Assembly: GCF_021278025.1 (NCBI RefSeq)
Contig: NZ_JAIBHJ010000003.1
Span: 1 to 64,000 of the forward strand
Direction: 5' to 3'
DNA length: 64,000 nucleotides
From: Motilimonas sp. E26
Lineage (GTDB): Bacteria; Pseudomonadota; Gammaproteobacteria; Enterobacterales; CBDFNC01
Shown: in pieces, positions 1-7,585 of the stretch
Layout of the letters: the number at the start of each line of letters is the position of its first letter
Position numbering within the stretch: position 1 is the first letter of the stretch
Program-made: the position numbers and the translations under genes
The notes under the pieces: generated by a model
The model's input: only the letters and a program-made list of their open reading frames with translations
Databases searched by the model: none
What the model was told of the DNA's origin: nothing

Positions 1-234
1 GCGGTTTGGAACTTTATTCAATGCTACATGGATATCAGCCAGCCATTACCTGATTTACCGCAATTTGAGCCTTTTCGTCATACCGACCCCTTTACCAAAG
101 CGTGGGATATAAAGCACAACCGCGACCCGCATTATTGGCGCAATATGAGCAAAAAAGAAATAAACCAAGCCTATAAGCGCCAGCACAGAATCAATGTTGA
201 GCACGCAGAAGCAATTTTGCAGGGCTCTCAATAA
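1..234 (+). CDS. C-terminal end of a T6SS-associated membrane protein paralogue (DUF6708-like), cut by the window edge
   Basis: The frame is open from base 1 (reading A-V-W-N-F-I-Q-C-Y-M-D), so the gene begins upstream of the window. The visible 77 residues match the C-termini of the paralogues ending at 5296 and 6955: W-N-F-I-Q-C-Y-M-D, then Q-P-L-P-D-L-P, then R-D-P-H-Y-W-R-N-M-S, followed by a short charged helix. Family naming is from memory of DUF6708-type proteins found near vgrG genes. The role, perhaps immunity or an accessory to an effector, is inference from the array. Confidence 0.7.
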   Translation, partial: AVWNFIQCYMDISQPLPDLPQFEPFRHTDPFTKAWDIKHNRDPHYWRNMSKKEINQAYKRQHRINVEHAEAILQGSQ

Positions 235-287
235 AGTGGGGCTGTTTGATGATTAGGCTTGTTTTGCAAATAATGGCATAAAATTGT

Positions 288-445
288 ACCCATCAAGACT
301 GCAGGGCTCATTCAGGTGCTGCCATTGACTTTTTACATGGATTCAATGAATTAGATGTCACAGTGGGCAATAAAGATATATCTATCAATTAAAATGAGTT
401 AGGATTTTATGTTTTTGTGATATTGGGGGCTAGTGGGTGAGGCAA
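288..445 (+). repeat. About 150-bp direct repeat, copy A
   Basis: This segment aligns along its length with 5659-5811. Shared blocks, in order, are ACCCATCAAG, ATTCAATG, CTATCAATTAAAATGAGTTA, TTTTTGTGATATTGG and GTGGGTGAGGCAA. In copy B the first block is still inside vgrG coding sequence, so the repeat begins at a vgrG breakpoint. No coding frame is conserved across it. It probably marks a duplication or recombination boundary of the module. Confidence 0.75.
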
Positions 446-496
446 GTTACTCGTTAAGGCAAGCTTTCACTGCCCGCTATGTTGACGAGAGCAATC

Positions 497-1609
497 ATGA
501 CAGATAAACAAGAAATGCCCTTTAAAGCGGGGCGCAGTGAAGTGCAAGGCACAGGGCAACGCATTACCTTAAGCCCCTTGCCAGTCGTCACTAACATCCC
601 TAAGGCCAATGCCTGTGATTTATTAGCTAAGAAGTGCGACCATTATATTGATATCGGCGGGGCGAAGGGTAGCATTTTTCAGGCGCAATATGTACTTATC
701 TTAGCTATTGTATTCGGCTGGGCAAGTTACAGTGCTACTTTTGGTATCAGCTTCTACAACTGGTTTGAATGGAAGCAAATATCGGAGGACACATGGGGGG
801 TAAATGTAGCTTGGGATGCCATTATGTGGGATGAGGTCTTGACTTCTTTTGCTTATGCTAGCCCCGTTATTATTTTAGGGCTAGTACTCACCTTTGGGAT
901 AATTATCAGTAGCAATAAAGATATTGCCCGCGCTGCCCCCCTTCGCTTTCATCGCCAGCGCCGCGAGGTGATGTTTTCTCGTTGGAATGAAAAACTAAAA
1001 CAAACCGAATACAAAGTGGTGCCTTGGGAAAAGGTGGTGGCCTTAGTAGGTCAAGGCAGTGGTTTTACCGGCCATGCCATGGTGCACAGTGCTACCTTGT
1101 TTATTGGCGCTAATGATGAAGACGATCACGGTCATTTTTGGTCTGCAGCGCAAGTGGGGGCGGGCAATATGCTAGTGGCAGCGGCGCAATGGGAAATGAT
1201 CCGCCACTTTATGGAATACGGCCCCGATGACATCCCCGAGCCCAGCCCCGAAAGCTTCGCCGCTATTCGCCGAGAATACTGTGAAGGGCATAACTGCGAA
1301 GAAAAAGACATTCCCCTTTGGATCAAGATTTGGTGGTACGTGAACGGCACCCCGTTTGGTATTTTGTTAACCAACTACCGCCTTAAATATGTGATTCACC
1401 GCGGCGTCACCCCCGCCATGCAAGCTTGGAGCGAGCCGCTCCCCCGCGACCAATGGGCCAAACCATCAGCAGAACTGCAGCAAGCCAACAAACTTGTTAA
1501 CGCCGAGTATCGCTACTATGGCAAAACCCTGTTAAATATCGGTGATATTGAGCTGCTGGCTAAAGCCAATAACGACGCTGAAAATAACCAAGATGTGAAG
1601 GCTTATTAA
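497..1609 (+). CDS. Predicted two-segment membrane protein, distant relative of the T6SS-associated (DUF6708-like) family
   Basis: About 370 residues. Two hydrophobic segments lie near residues 62-84 and 117-138, followed by a basic stretch (P-L-R-F-H-R-Q-R-R-E-V-M-F) and a soluble C-terminal domain. W-E-M-I-R-H-F-M-E is the counterpart of W-N-F-I-Q-C-Y-M-D in its neighbours, and D-D-I-P-E-P replaces P-L-P-D-x-P. I chose ATG 497 because GAGAG lies six bases upstream; ATG 479 lacks a ribosome site. It follows the 150-bp repeat directly. Membership of DUF6708 is from memory. A periplasm-facing immunity or effector-handling role is inference only. Confidence 0.65.
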   Translation: MTDKQEMPFKAGRSEVQGTGQRITLSPLPVVTNIPKANACDLLAKKCDHYIDIGGAKGSIFQAQYVLILAIVFGWASYSATFGISFYNWFEWKQISEDTWGVNVAWDAIMWDEVLTSFAYASPVIILGLVLTFGIIISSNKDIARAAPLRFHRQRREVMFSRWNEKLKQTEYKVVPWEKVVALVGQGSGFTGHAMVHSATLFIGANDEDDHGHFWSAAQVGAGNMLVAAAQWEMIRHFMEYGPDDIPEPSPESFAAIRREYCEGHNCEEKDIPLWIKIWWYVNGTPFGILLTNYRLKYVIHRGVTPAMQAWSEPLPRDQWAKPSAELQQANKLVNAEYRYYGKTLLNIGDIELLAKANNDAENNQDVKAY

Positions 1610-1650
1610 CAAGAGCCCTTAATGAAGGAGGTTATGCAAAGTGCGGGCCG

Positions 1651-1720
1651 GTAGGAGCTGTATTTATACAGCGAAGCAGCGTGTTGAGGGTGGATTTTTC
1701 GCGATAAAAGAATCGCTCCT
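1651..1720. repeat. REP-like palindrome, family 1 (GTAGGAGC...GCTCCT)
   Basis: The left arm is GTAGGAGCTGTATTTATACA, itself a small palindrome, followed by GCGAAGCAGCG. The right arm is TTCGCGATAAAAGAATCGCTCCT. The same architecture recurs at 5888-5960, 6961-7070 and 57612-57695. This is typical of dispersed REP/BIME elements mobilised by RAYT transposases. Confidence 0.7.
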
Positions 1721-1753
1721 GATTTTGGTGGGTGTCCAACCTTTCCTCAGGAG

Positions 1754-2113
1754 TTGGTCGCCACTGATGAATTAGACAGTTATGACCGCGATTATAAAGT
1801 TAAAACACCGGCCGTGATCACCCAAGGGTGGTTAGATACCGATAATGGCACCGAATTTTTTCTTGCCGTGTCATGTTTAGGGCTAAATTTTGTTAACAAG
1901 GTGGATTTAGCGGTAAGGTATCGCTTTGAAGTAACAGAAAAGCTACTTGATTTTACAACCAAAGAAGAAATTGCCACTGTGATCAGTTTTCCTGCACAAG
2001 AGCCCACTGCGGATGATTTGGACTGGCTCTCTGAAAGTGAACAAAAAAATCAAGGGTATTTTATTTATCGTCGCTTGGAGCCTCAAAAGCATGACATTTT
2101 ATTAACGATTTAG
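1754..2113 (+). pseudogene. Probable 3' remnant of an unrecognised gene directly upstream of a paralogue
   Basis: A frame of about 119 residues starts only at TTG 1754 and ends 11 bases before the next gene. Upstream it stays open into the REP-like palindrome, back to about 1688, which suggests the palindrome replaced the 5' part. The protein is acidic with no membrane segment and ends E-S-E-Q-K-N-Q-G-Y-F-I-Y-R-R-L-E-P. I do not recognise it. It could be a short intact gene or the tail of an effector once paired with the gene at 2125. Confidence 0.4.
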
Positions 2114-2124
2114 GCTGATTAAAC

Positions 2125-3405
2125 ATGTTAGATGAACACTACAGTGCCACCGCATGGCAACAAGATAAAGCAAACCAAGTTAAACGGCCAGAAACAGGAT
2201 TGCGTTACGCCACTTGGAGCAAAGGGAGTATCAAGCTGCCTTGGTCACAGCACTATGCTAATGTTGAACCATATCACCAGCTATCATTTGGAGTTAACAA
2301 CTCTAAAAGGATAGGTGCAGGTGAAATCGGCTGGAACCATTCTCGCCTTCAATACACAGATTATAAAGGCTTCACTTCTTTTTTAATGAACTTATTGGGT
2401 GGAGGGTATGTTTATGCTTTATTGGGAGTACTTTATCTTCTTTCAGGTTTCTTGTTATATTTTAGCAACTATGAAGATCCTACTCCTCCAAATTTAACGG
2501 ATTTACTTATAACATTTAGCATTGTCTGTTTTGGCGTTAGTTGCCGCATTTTGTTTTCTTACTTAGAAAAACACCCCGAATGGTTTGCTACCGATAATGG
2601 CGATGGCTTTTTCCGCCAAACTGGCATGGTCAAGGTAAAAAAACGCTTTGGTTTAGTCAGTTACCCTTTTACCGATTTTGATGCCTTTGTCGATTTACAT
2701 GTAGATACCACCTCAGGGCAAATTTATACCAATCTGGCCGTGGTACACCGCAATCAAAAGGCGGTGTTTTATCTTAACTTAGCCGGTGAGTTGCAGGCTA
2801 CGCCGCAGCAGCATTACCTTTGTTGGGAAATGTTGCAACGTTTTATGGATGTCAGCCAGCCGCTGCCCGATATTCCCCAGCTTGAGCCCTTTAGGCCGTT
2901 AGACGCGACTACCGCTGCTCATGATAAGGCCACAGGCCGCAAAGCGGATAAATGGAAAAAAATGTCACCGAAATGGTTTGAGCAACGCGTGGCCAAGAAA
3001 TTAAAAAAAGAGCAGACTCGCTTTAATTGGGAAGACATCCCCGACTTATTTGATCAGCAAACTCAGCAGCAAAAGCAGCAACAAGCCCTAAAAGCCGAGC
3101 AAGAGGCAGCAGCCTTAAAAAGCGGCAAGGTAAAGCGCTGTCCAAGCTGTAAAGAGCTGGTTGCCAAGCTGGCAGCAAGCTGTGAGCATTGCGGTTATCA
3201 AATAAACCAATACGACGCCAGCCAGTTTGTGATGACACTACACCAAGCTATCAATATGGGTGATTGGGCGATGGCCAAGCAGCACCTCGAGCAAGGCGCC
3301 GATGCTAATGGGGTTGACCCTAAAGGTCATACGCCGTTACAGATTGCAACTAAACGTGGTGATCAGTTAATCATTTCACTGTTATGTGATTACGGTGGCA
3401 AATAA
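2125..3405 (+). CDS. Membrane paralogue fused to a zinc ribbon and ankyrin-type repeats
   Basis: 426 residues. A soluble N-terminus leads to two hydrophobic segments at about residues 88-112 and 127-146, then the family core (F-A-T-D-N-G-D-G-F-F-R, later W-E-M-L-Q-R-F-M-D-V and Q-P-L-P-D-I-P). After residue 275 the protein departs from its paralogues. It has a basic, Gln-rich probable coiled coil (about 285-335), a four-cysteine zinc ribbon (C-P-S-C ... C-E-H-C, about 340-357), and an ankyrin-type segment with L-E-Q-G-A-D-A-N-G and G-H-T-P-L-Q-I-A. The neighbouring copies lack all of these. The ankyrin region may bind a partner protein, which is inference. Confidence 0.75.
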   Translation: MLDEHYSATAWQQDKANQVKRPETGLRYATWSKGSIKLPWSQHYANVEPYHQLSFGVNNSKRIGAGEIGWNHSRLQYTDYKGFTSFLMNLLGGGYVYALLGVLYLLSGFLLYFSNYEDPTPPNLTDLLITFSIVCFGVSCRILFSYLEKHPEWFATDNGDGFFRQTGMVKVKKRFGLVSYPFTDFDAFVDLHVDTTSGQIYTNLAVVHRNQKAVFYLNLAGELQATPQQHYLCWEMLQRFMDVSQPLPDIPQLEPFRPLDATTAAHDKATGRKADKWKKMSPKWFEQRVAKKLKKEQTRFNWEDIPDLFDQQTQQQKQQQALKAEQEAAALKSGKVKRCPSCKELVAKLAASCEHCGYQINQYDASQFVMTLHQAINMGDWAMAKQHLEQGADANGVDPKGHTPLQIATKRGDQLIISLLCDYGGK

Positions 3406-3450
3406 CATGTGGGTAAATACACATTAGATCCGCTATGTGAGGCGTGTTGA

Positions 3451-3573
3451 ATCGACAAGCTGATTGACGTTTTCATTCACCCTGCAAGCCAAGTGCACGG
3501 CATCACCAGTGCGTTAGCTTTTTGCCGTGCCCGTCAGGACGAGATAGTAAAGTATGTCATTGTATTCAAATGA
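3451..3573 (+). pseudogene. Short gene tail overlapping the start of the broken paralogue
   Basis: A 40-codon open stretch after a stop at 3448 reads I-D-K-L-I-D-V-F-I-H-P-A-S and ends K-Y-V-I-V-F-K. It runs 20 bases past the ATG of the gene at 3554 in another frame. It has no start codon or ribosome site and looks like the 3' end of a former upstream, translationally coupled gene. I do not recognise the family. Chance remains possible at this length. Confidence 0.35.
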
Positions 3574-4119
3574 AAGCTATAAATCTGAATTTGCCAAAAG
3601 CTTGGCTCTAAATAAACCAACGCAGCTTGCTGAAACCTTGCAAAAGACCCGAAAGTTATATGCTGGTATACCTCGTAACTGGCTAAATAAAGAAAGTCTT
3701 GAAGAATTCATTAGAGAGGGGATGTAGATGAAGAAACGCTCAAGGAAGCACGTGAGGCCCCCATGTGTTTTGATCATGAGTATCTTAAAGTCCAGGCATT
3801 AGAGAAAAGGCGCGGCTTATATTATGTGCTGTTGACTCTTACAGGAATTGGGCGACTAGGTAGTGTTCATTTATTGCCAATTCTTATCGCTGTTTGGATG
3901 TACATGGGATACTTGTCATACTCAATGGGTGATGGCTATTGGATTGTTGTTGACAGCAGACAAGATGCCACCACAAGACGTTTTGATGAGCGCTCTGGAC
4001 GCAACCCAAGATACTGGCGGGAGCTGAGTAAAGATCAAATAGAAGACGTATTATCACAACAGGATAAGTTAAATGAAGCCGTTTATCTTGCTCGTCTAAA
4101 CCAGCTCAATGTGGCCTAA
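3554..4119 (+). pseudogene. Broken T6SS-associated membrane paralogue (frameshift plus internal deletion)
   Basis: The first frame (3554-3727, 57 residues, ending E-F-I-R-E-G-M) matches the N-terminus of the gene at 4322: the Y-x-S-E/D spacing, then N-K-P-T-Q-L-A and P-R-N-W-L-N-K-E-S-L-E-E. It stops just after a GGGG run. The other frame takes over (D-V-D-E-E-T-L) and runs to 4119 with one hydrophobic segment and the family ending G-R-N-P-R-Y-W-R-E-L-S. About 130 residues, covering the second membrane segment and the W-N-F-I-Q region, are missing compared with the gene at 4322. Loss of one G in the run explains the frameshift. Confidence 0.7.
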
Positions 4120-4322
4120 CGCTAGAAGGTGAGCCTGTTTATTTGCTTATTAGTGGCCGTGTTTTCGTTTTTCCGGCTCCTACGCCAGATAATCCAATGC
4201 GTTATGATTATTTAAACCCAGAGCAAAACAACCCAGAGTTTGATAGCGTAACTTTCATCGGTAAACATGAATACTGGTTAAAGTCAGAGGATTTTCGCCC
4301 AGCAAAAACGAAGGAGACTTAA
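4113..4322 (+). pseudogene. Gene tail directly coupled to the following paralogue
   Basis: An open frame of about 69 codons reads L-E-G-E-P-V-Y-L-L-I-S-G-R-V-F-V-F-P and ends with a TAA whose last A is the first base of the ATG at 4322. It has no start codon of its own, being open into the preceding pseudogene. The tight stop-start overlap is typical of co-translated partners, so this is probably the 3' end of the gene once paired with the next one. Family unknown. Confidence 0.4.
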
Positions 4323-5296
4323 TGTTTAAACAAATTAACCAGTACAGCCCTAAGGCTTATCGCGCTGACCAGGCTGCGAATTTAGCGATTAGCCAGCCAA
4401 CTCGTTTTGCTCAGCCGCTACAGAAAAGTGCAAGGTTAACGAAGGCCATCCCTGAAAAATGGCTAAATCAAGAAATACTAGAGGAATGTCAGCAACTTGA
4501 TAAACAGTTGCTAACTGAGTCCGTCGATGAGGAAGAGTATCGCACCAGTGAAATGCGCTTTGATTCAGAAGTGTTGCGTCTGCCAAGTTTTGGCCGCTTT
4601 GGTTTATTGCAGCAATTACTGACACTATTTTGGGGGGTAGGAAAAGTGGGGACTTATGCCTTTCCCCCTTTGTCTATTTTTGCGGCTTTAGGGTGGGGGG
4701 CAACCGCCTATTCGGCTGGAGACCCCTTTTGGAACCACTTTCTTGAATCGCTGTTTATTACAAATACCATGATGACTTTACCTTGTTTTATCGCTTTCCA
4801 AGGTGTTCCGCTATTTGAAAAATACCTTGGCCCCAAAATATACGGCGACATGAAAACTGAATATGAGTTTAATCGTGTTACCGGTCGAGTGAAAATCTTT
4901 GATGATAAGTCGGGTGAGTTACTGCACGACTTTCCTTTTAGTGAATGCGTGGCAGAAACGTGGGCGCAAGCGGGGCATCAAGGCGTGGTGGTTAAAAACA
5001 CCTTAAATATTCGCCATTATCAAGATCCTAAGGCCTGCATTGAAGGCGGCCGTATCGGCGACGAATATCGCCTTGCCGATACTTATGCAACGTGGAACTT
5101 TATTCAGTGTTACATGGACACCGGCCAGCCACTGCCCGATATCCCTGCGTTAGAGATGTGGCGCCAAAGCGATCCTGCCAGCATCGCCAGTGATGCCCAA
5201 AGCGGGCGCAACCCCAGATATTGGCGCGATATGAGTATGGATGAAGCCGAGCAAGTGTTTGCAGCGCAAAGTTTACTGAATTATCAGTTGGCTTGA
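4322..5296 (+). CDS. T6SS-associated membrane protein paralogue (DUF6708-like)
   Basis: 324 residues. The N-terminus carries the shared Y-S-P-K-A-Y-R-A-D-Q-A motif and K-W-L-N-Q-E. Two hydrophobic stretches (about residues 95-125 and 136-160) form the membrane anchor. The core has Y-E-F-N-R-V-T-G-R-V-K and the C-terminus T-W-N-F-I-Q-C-Y-M-D, P-L-P-D-I-P and G-R-N-P-R-Y-W-R-D-M-S. The start overlaps the stop of the preceding gene tail, preceded by AAGGAG, so ATG 4322 is well supported. The closest complete relative here is 5990-6955. An orphan immunity function is plausible from context but unproven. Confidence 0.75.
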   Translation: MFKQINQYSPKAYRADQAANLAISQPTRFAQPLQKSARLTKAIPEKWLNQEILEECQQLDKQLLTESVDEEEYRTSEMRFDSEVLRLPSFGRFGLLQQLLTLFWGVGKVGTYAFPPLSIFAALGWGATAYSAGDPFWNHFLESLFITNTMMTLPCFIAFQGVPLFEKYLGPKIYGDMKTEYEFNRVTGRVKIFDDKSGELLHDFPFSECVAETWAQAGHQGVVVKNTLNIRHYQDPKACIEGGRIGDEYRLADTYATWNFIQCYMDTGQPLPDIPALEMWRQSDPASIASDAQSGRNPRYWRDMSMDEAEQVFAAQSLLNYQLA

Positions 5297-5341
5297 GTAT
5301 AAACGAGCAAGAAAAAGGTGGCCAATAAACGCTAAGCCGAT

Positions 5342-5713
5342 TTGGGCAATGGCGACCCTGATGTACATCATACTTTTTATCGGCTTGAATTAGTGCCCAG
5401 CGCTGCGCGTTTAACCCTACGCCAAAACAGCCGCATTTTTCAGCAGCAAGATGCCTTGAGCATTATCAGTATTTTACTGCAAGAAATGGGCATCACCGAT
5501 TATGCCTTTGCGTGTCAGCAGGCGTGTGCGGTGCGCGAGTATTGTGTGCAATACCGAGAAACGGATCTGGCGTTTATCGAGCGTTTAGCCGCCGAAGAAG
5601 GCTTGTTTTATTACTTTGAGCACCATGCAGATAAACATGTGATGGTGTTTAGTGATCATACCCATCAAGTCTGTAGATCTCGTTCAGGATGCTGTCATTG
5701 TCTTTTTTCATGA
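5342..5713 (+). pseudogene. vgrG: Internal fragment of vgrG (T6SS spike protein)
   Basis: About 110 residues match the gp27-like hub of VgrG: F-Y-R-L-E-L-V-P, R-L-T-L-R-Q-N-S-R-I-F-Q-Q-Q, L-L-Q-E-M-G-I, then Y-C-V-Q-Y-R-E-T-D-L-A-F and E-E-G-L-F-Y-Y-F-E-H. Full VgrG proteins exceed 600 residues. The piece corresponds roughly to residues 90-200 and lacks the N-terminus, the gp5 needle and any effector extension. Homology stops near 5668, exactly where the 150-bp repeat begins. Only a TTG could start this frame, so it is not a functional gene. Confidence 0.85.
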
Positions 5714-5811
5714 ATTCAATGTATTAGCTACTATGATTTGCAATAGCGATATAACTATCAATTAAAATGAGTTATAGTTTCACTTTTTTGTGATATTGGT
5801 GGGTGAGGCAA
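5659..5811 (+). repeat. About 150-bp direct repeat, copy B
   Basis: Second copy of the element at 288-445. Its first bases overlap the end of the vgrG fragment. The rest is AT-rich and non-coding, ending GTGGGTGAGGCAA. The same junction sequence on both sides of the array suggests a duplication or recombination point. Confidence 0.75.
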
Positions 5812-5887
5812 TGAGCATGCAAAATGCTGGTGGATTTTGATGGGTGCCCAGTCTTTGCCAAGTTTGCCTAAACTGGAGTGGGGCCAG

Positions 5888-5960
5888 GTAGGAGCGCAAT
5901 TTATTGCGCGAAACAGCGCGTGAAATGTTTGATTATTCGCGGTTTAAAAACCGCTCCTAC
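5888..5960. repeat. REP-like palindrome, family 1 (best-preserved copy)
   Basis: It begins GTAGGAGCGCAATTTATTGC and ends GGTTTAAAAACCGCTCCTAC, so the outer eight bases are exact inverted repeats. Each arm contains its own small palindrome, and GCGAAACAGCG and TTCGCG lie between them. It occupies the leader of the gene at 5990. It could act as an RNA stem-loop but has no U-run. Confidence 0.8.
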
Positions 5961-5989
5961 AGTATCGCGAAGAATGTTTAGGTTAAATA

Positions 5990-6955
5990 ATGAGCAGTGA
6001 AAATAGCATTTTTAGTTACGAACCCAGCGCTTATCGCAGCGAACAAGCCCAAGAGTTATATTTGGCTAAACCATCCCATCGCGCCATGGTGCTCAATAAA
6101 AGCCAAGAGCTATGGGATGTGTTTCCCCCTAACGCCCTCGACAGTCATGAAGTGGACGATCTCTTTGTTGAAGATAAAAAAGGCGGCCCTAAATTTTCAG
6201 ATAAGCAAATAGAGCGTTTTGATGCTGAAATGATCCGCTATCCCACCTTAGGTAAGATCAACGATAAGATCTTTTTTGTGTTACTGGCTGGAAGTGTAGG
6301 AGCGATAAAGCTAGCTATGATTGCATTATTTTTTACTTTATTAGCAGGAGTCGTCTCTGGACTAGCAACTGAAAGTTTTTGGCCTAGATTTTGGCTTTAT
6401 GTTGATCACACATTCATGTATTTTGTTTTACCATTTATCGTTTCTGCAGTTATTTGCACCCCGATACTGCTTTTTTGCATCAAGAAATTCGCTAAACATG
6501 TTAAACCCCATTTTGAGTTAAATCGCCGCACTGGGCGGGTAAAGCAGTGGTGTAAAAAAACCAATAAATTACTTTACGATGTGGCGTTTAAAGATTGCGT
6601 TGCCGAAACCATTAACATCTCAACCCATCAAGGCATCACGGATTACCACCAAGTGTTTTTGCGCTGCACCACCGAGCCCAAATTAAAGATAGATATTGCA
6701 CTATTTGGTGATAATAAACTGGGCCATGACGTCACGGCCATCTGGAATTTTATTCAGCGTTATATGGACACCTCACGCCCATTGCCCGACGTGCCCACCT
6801 TTGAAATGAGCCGCCACCTTGATCCCGTCAGCGCAGCCCATGACAAAAAGATCCAGCGCAACCCCAGATATTGGCGCGACATGGCCCTAAAAGATCTGTA
6901 CGAGCAAAAAGCGCAATTGATCCAAGCAGTAAGAGCCTTGCCCAAGTTTGCTTAG
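5990..6955 (+). CDS. T6SS-associated membrane protein paralogue (DUF6708-like)
   Basis: 321 residues. The start ATG is preceded by a weak AGGTTAAATA. The N-terminal Y-E-P-S-A-Y-R-S-E-Q-A aligns with Y-S-P-K-A-Y-R-A-D-Q-A of the gene at 4322. Two strong hydrophobic segments lie at about residues 98-125 and 135-162. The core has F-E-L-N-R-R-T-G-R-V-K-Q-W, then I-W-N-F-I-Q-R-Y-M-D, P-L-P-D-V-P and R-N-P-R-Y-W-R-D-M. It is bracketed by REP-like palindromes and follows the vgrG fragment, where effector or immunity genes normally sit. Orphan immunity protein is the favoured but unproven reading. Confidence 0.75.
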   Translation: MSSENSIFSYEPSAYRSEQAQELYLAKPSHRAMVLNKSQELWDVFPPNALDSHEVDDLFVEDKKGGPKFSDKQIERFDAEMIRYPTLGKINDKIFFVLLAGSVGAIKLAMIALFFTLLAGVVSGLATESFWPRFWLYVDHTFMYFVLPFIVSAVICTPILLFCIKKFAKHVKPHFELNRRTGRVKQWCKKTNKLLYDVAFKDCVAETINISTHQGITDYHQVFLRCTTEPKLKIDIALFGDNKLGHDVTAIWNFIQRYMDTSRPLPDVPTFEMSRHLDPVSAAHDKKIQRNPRYWRDMALKDLYEQKAQLIQAVRALPKFA

Positions 6956-6960
6956 CTGGC

Positions 6961-7070
6961 CGCGTGTTTATTCGCGATTTAAAAATCGCTCCTACTGGAA
7001 TGAGGATGGGTAGGAGCGCAATTTATTGCGCGAAACAGCGTGTGAATGGTTTAAAAACCGCTCCCGCGGA
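6961..7070. repeat. REP-like elements, family 1: a right arm followed by a nearly full copy
   Basis: TTCGCGATTTAAAAATCGCTCCTAC (6971-6995) is an isolated right arm. GTAGGAGCGCAATTTATTGC starts a second copy at 7010 whose right arm has drifted to GCTCCCGCGG by 7070. The region follows the stop of the gene at 6955, so transcripts of that gene would end in these hairpins. Confidence 0.7.
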
Positions 7071-7159
7071 ATCGCGTCGCACGCTTATAGGGACAGGTCT
7101 TGCTTTTTGCCTTATTGGCTGGGGGGGGGTTAGTTTTATGCTAGGCCATTTTTGTTTAG

Positions 7160-7340
7160 GTAGGAGCATGAGCAGACCATTACGTATTGAATATGCGGGT
7201 AGCTATTAGGGGAATATTGATGACATCCCATAGCGACAGCGTAGAGTAATGTTTATTTGCAGGATTATGAAACAATGGCAGCTAACCGAAATGATGCCAC
7301 TATCTTGGCGTTTTCCAGTGGTGGGTATTATCAAAAATAG
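7160..7340 (+). pseudogene. Remnant of a REP-associated tyrosine transposase (RAYT)
   Basis: GTAGGAGC (7160-7167) is followed immediately by an ATG reading M-S-R-P-L-R-I-E-Y-A-G-S-Y and then a stop. This is the classic N-terminus of Y1-type RAYT proteins. Further on (7275-7340) M-A-A-N-R-N-D-A-T-I-L-A-F-S-S-G-G-Y resembles the C-terminal R-N-x-A-I...G-A/G-Y end of the same family. The catalytic H-x-H and Tyr regions are gone. The repeat half-site against the start codon suggests this was the partner transposase of REP family 1. Confidence 0.6.
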
Positions 7341-7585
7341 CTAGGGGAGGACTTTGGTCTATATTATTCCCGAGTTAGCCTCATAGTGGCAAAACACAAG
7401 GCCTGATCCTGATGGTACAAATGGTAACTCTGGTCAGCTGGATGTTTGCAAGCAGTCGGTTTATAAAAGAGAGGCGTATAGCAGAATTGTTAAGTAGCGC
7501 TATACCGCGCATAAAAAATAATGTGAATGTTTTTGTGGGAATACGCTTCTTTTGAGGGAGCTGGCTTTCAAATAAAGGGATTATC
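7341..7585. other. Intergenic stretch without recognisable content
   Basis: I see no conserved gene, repeat copy or clear terminator. It holds the promoter region of the gene at 7586. AAAGGGATT lies about nine bases before that gene's ATG and may be its ribosome site. Confidence 0.4.

Noticed and set aside
1132-1374. Minus-strand frame of 80 residues
   Set aside because: Shadow of the membrane protein at 497-1609; no ribosome site and no family features.
3554-4119. Programmed ribosomal frameshift
   Set aside because: The GGGG run could be a slip site, but the product would still lack about 130 core residues, so simple decay is more likely.
6871-7209. Plus-strand gene of 112 residues
   Set aside because: It starts inside the paralogue at 5990 and runs through REP elements. 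Only its last 14 codons (from 7168) are meaningful, as the RAYT remnant.
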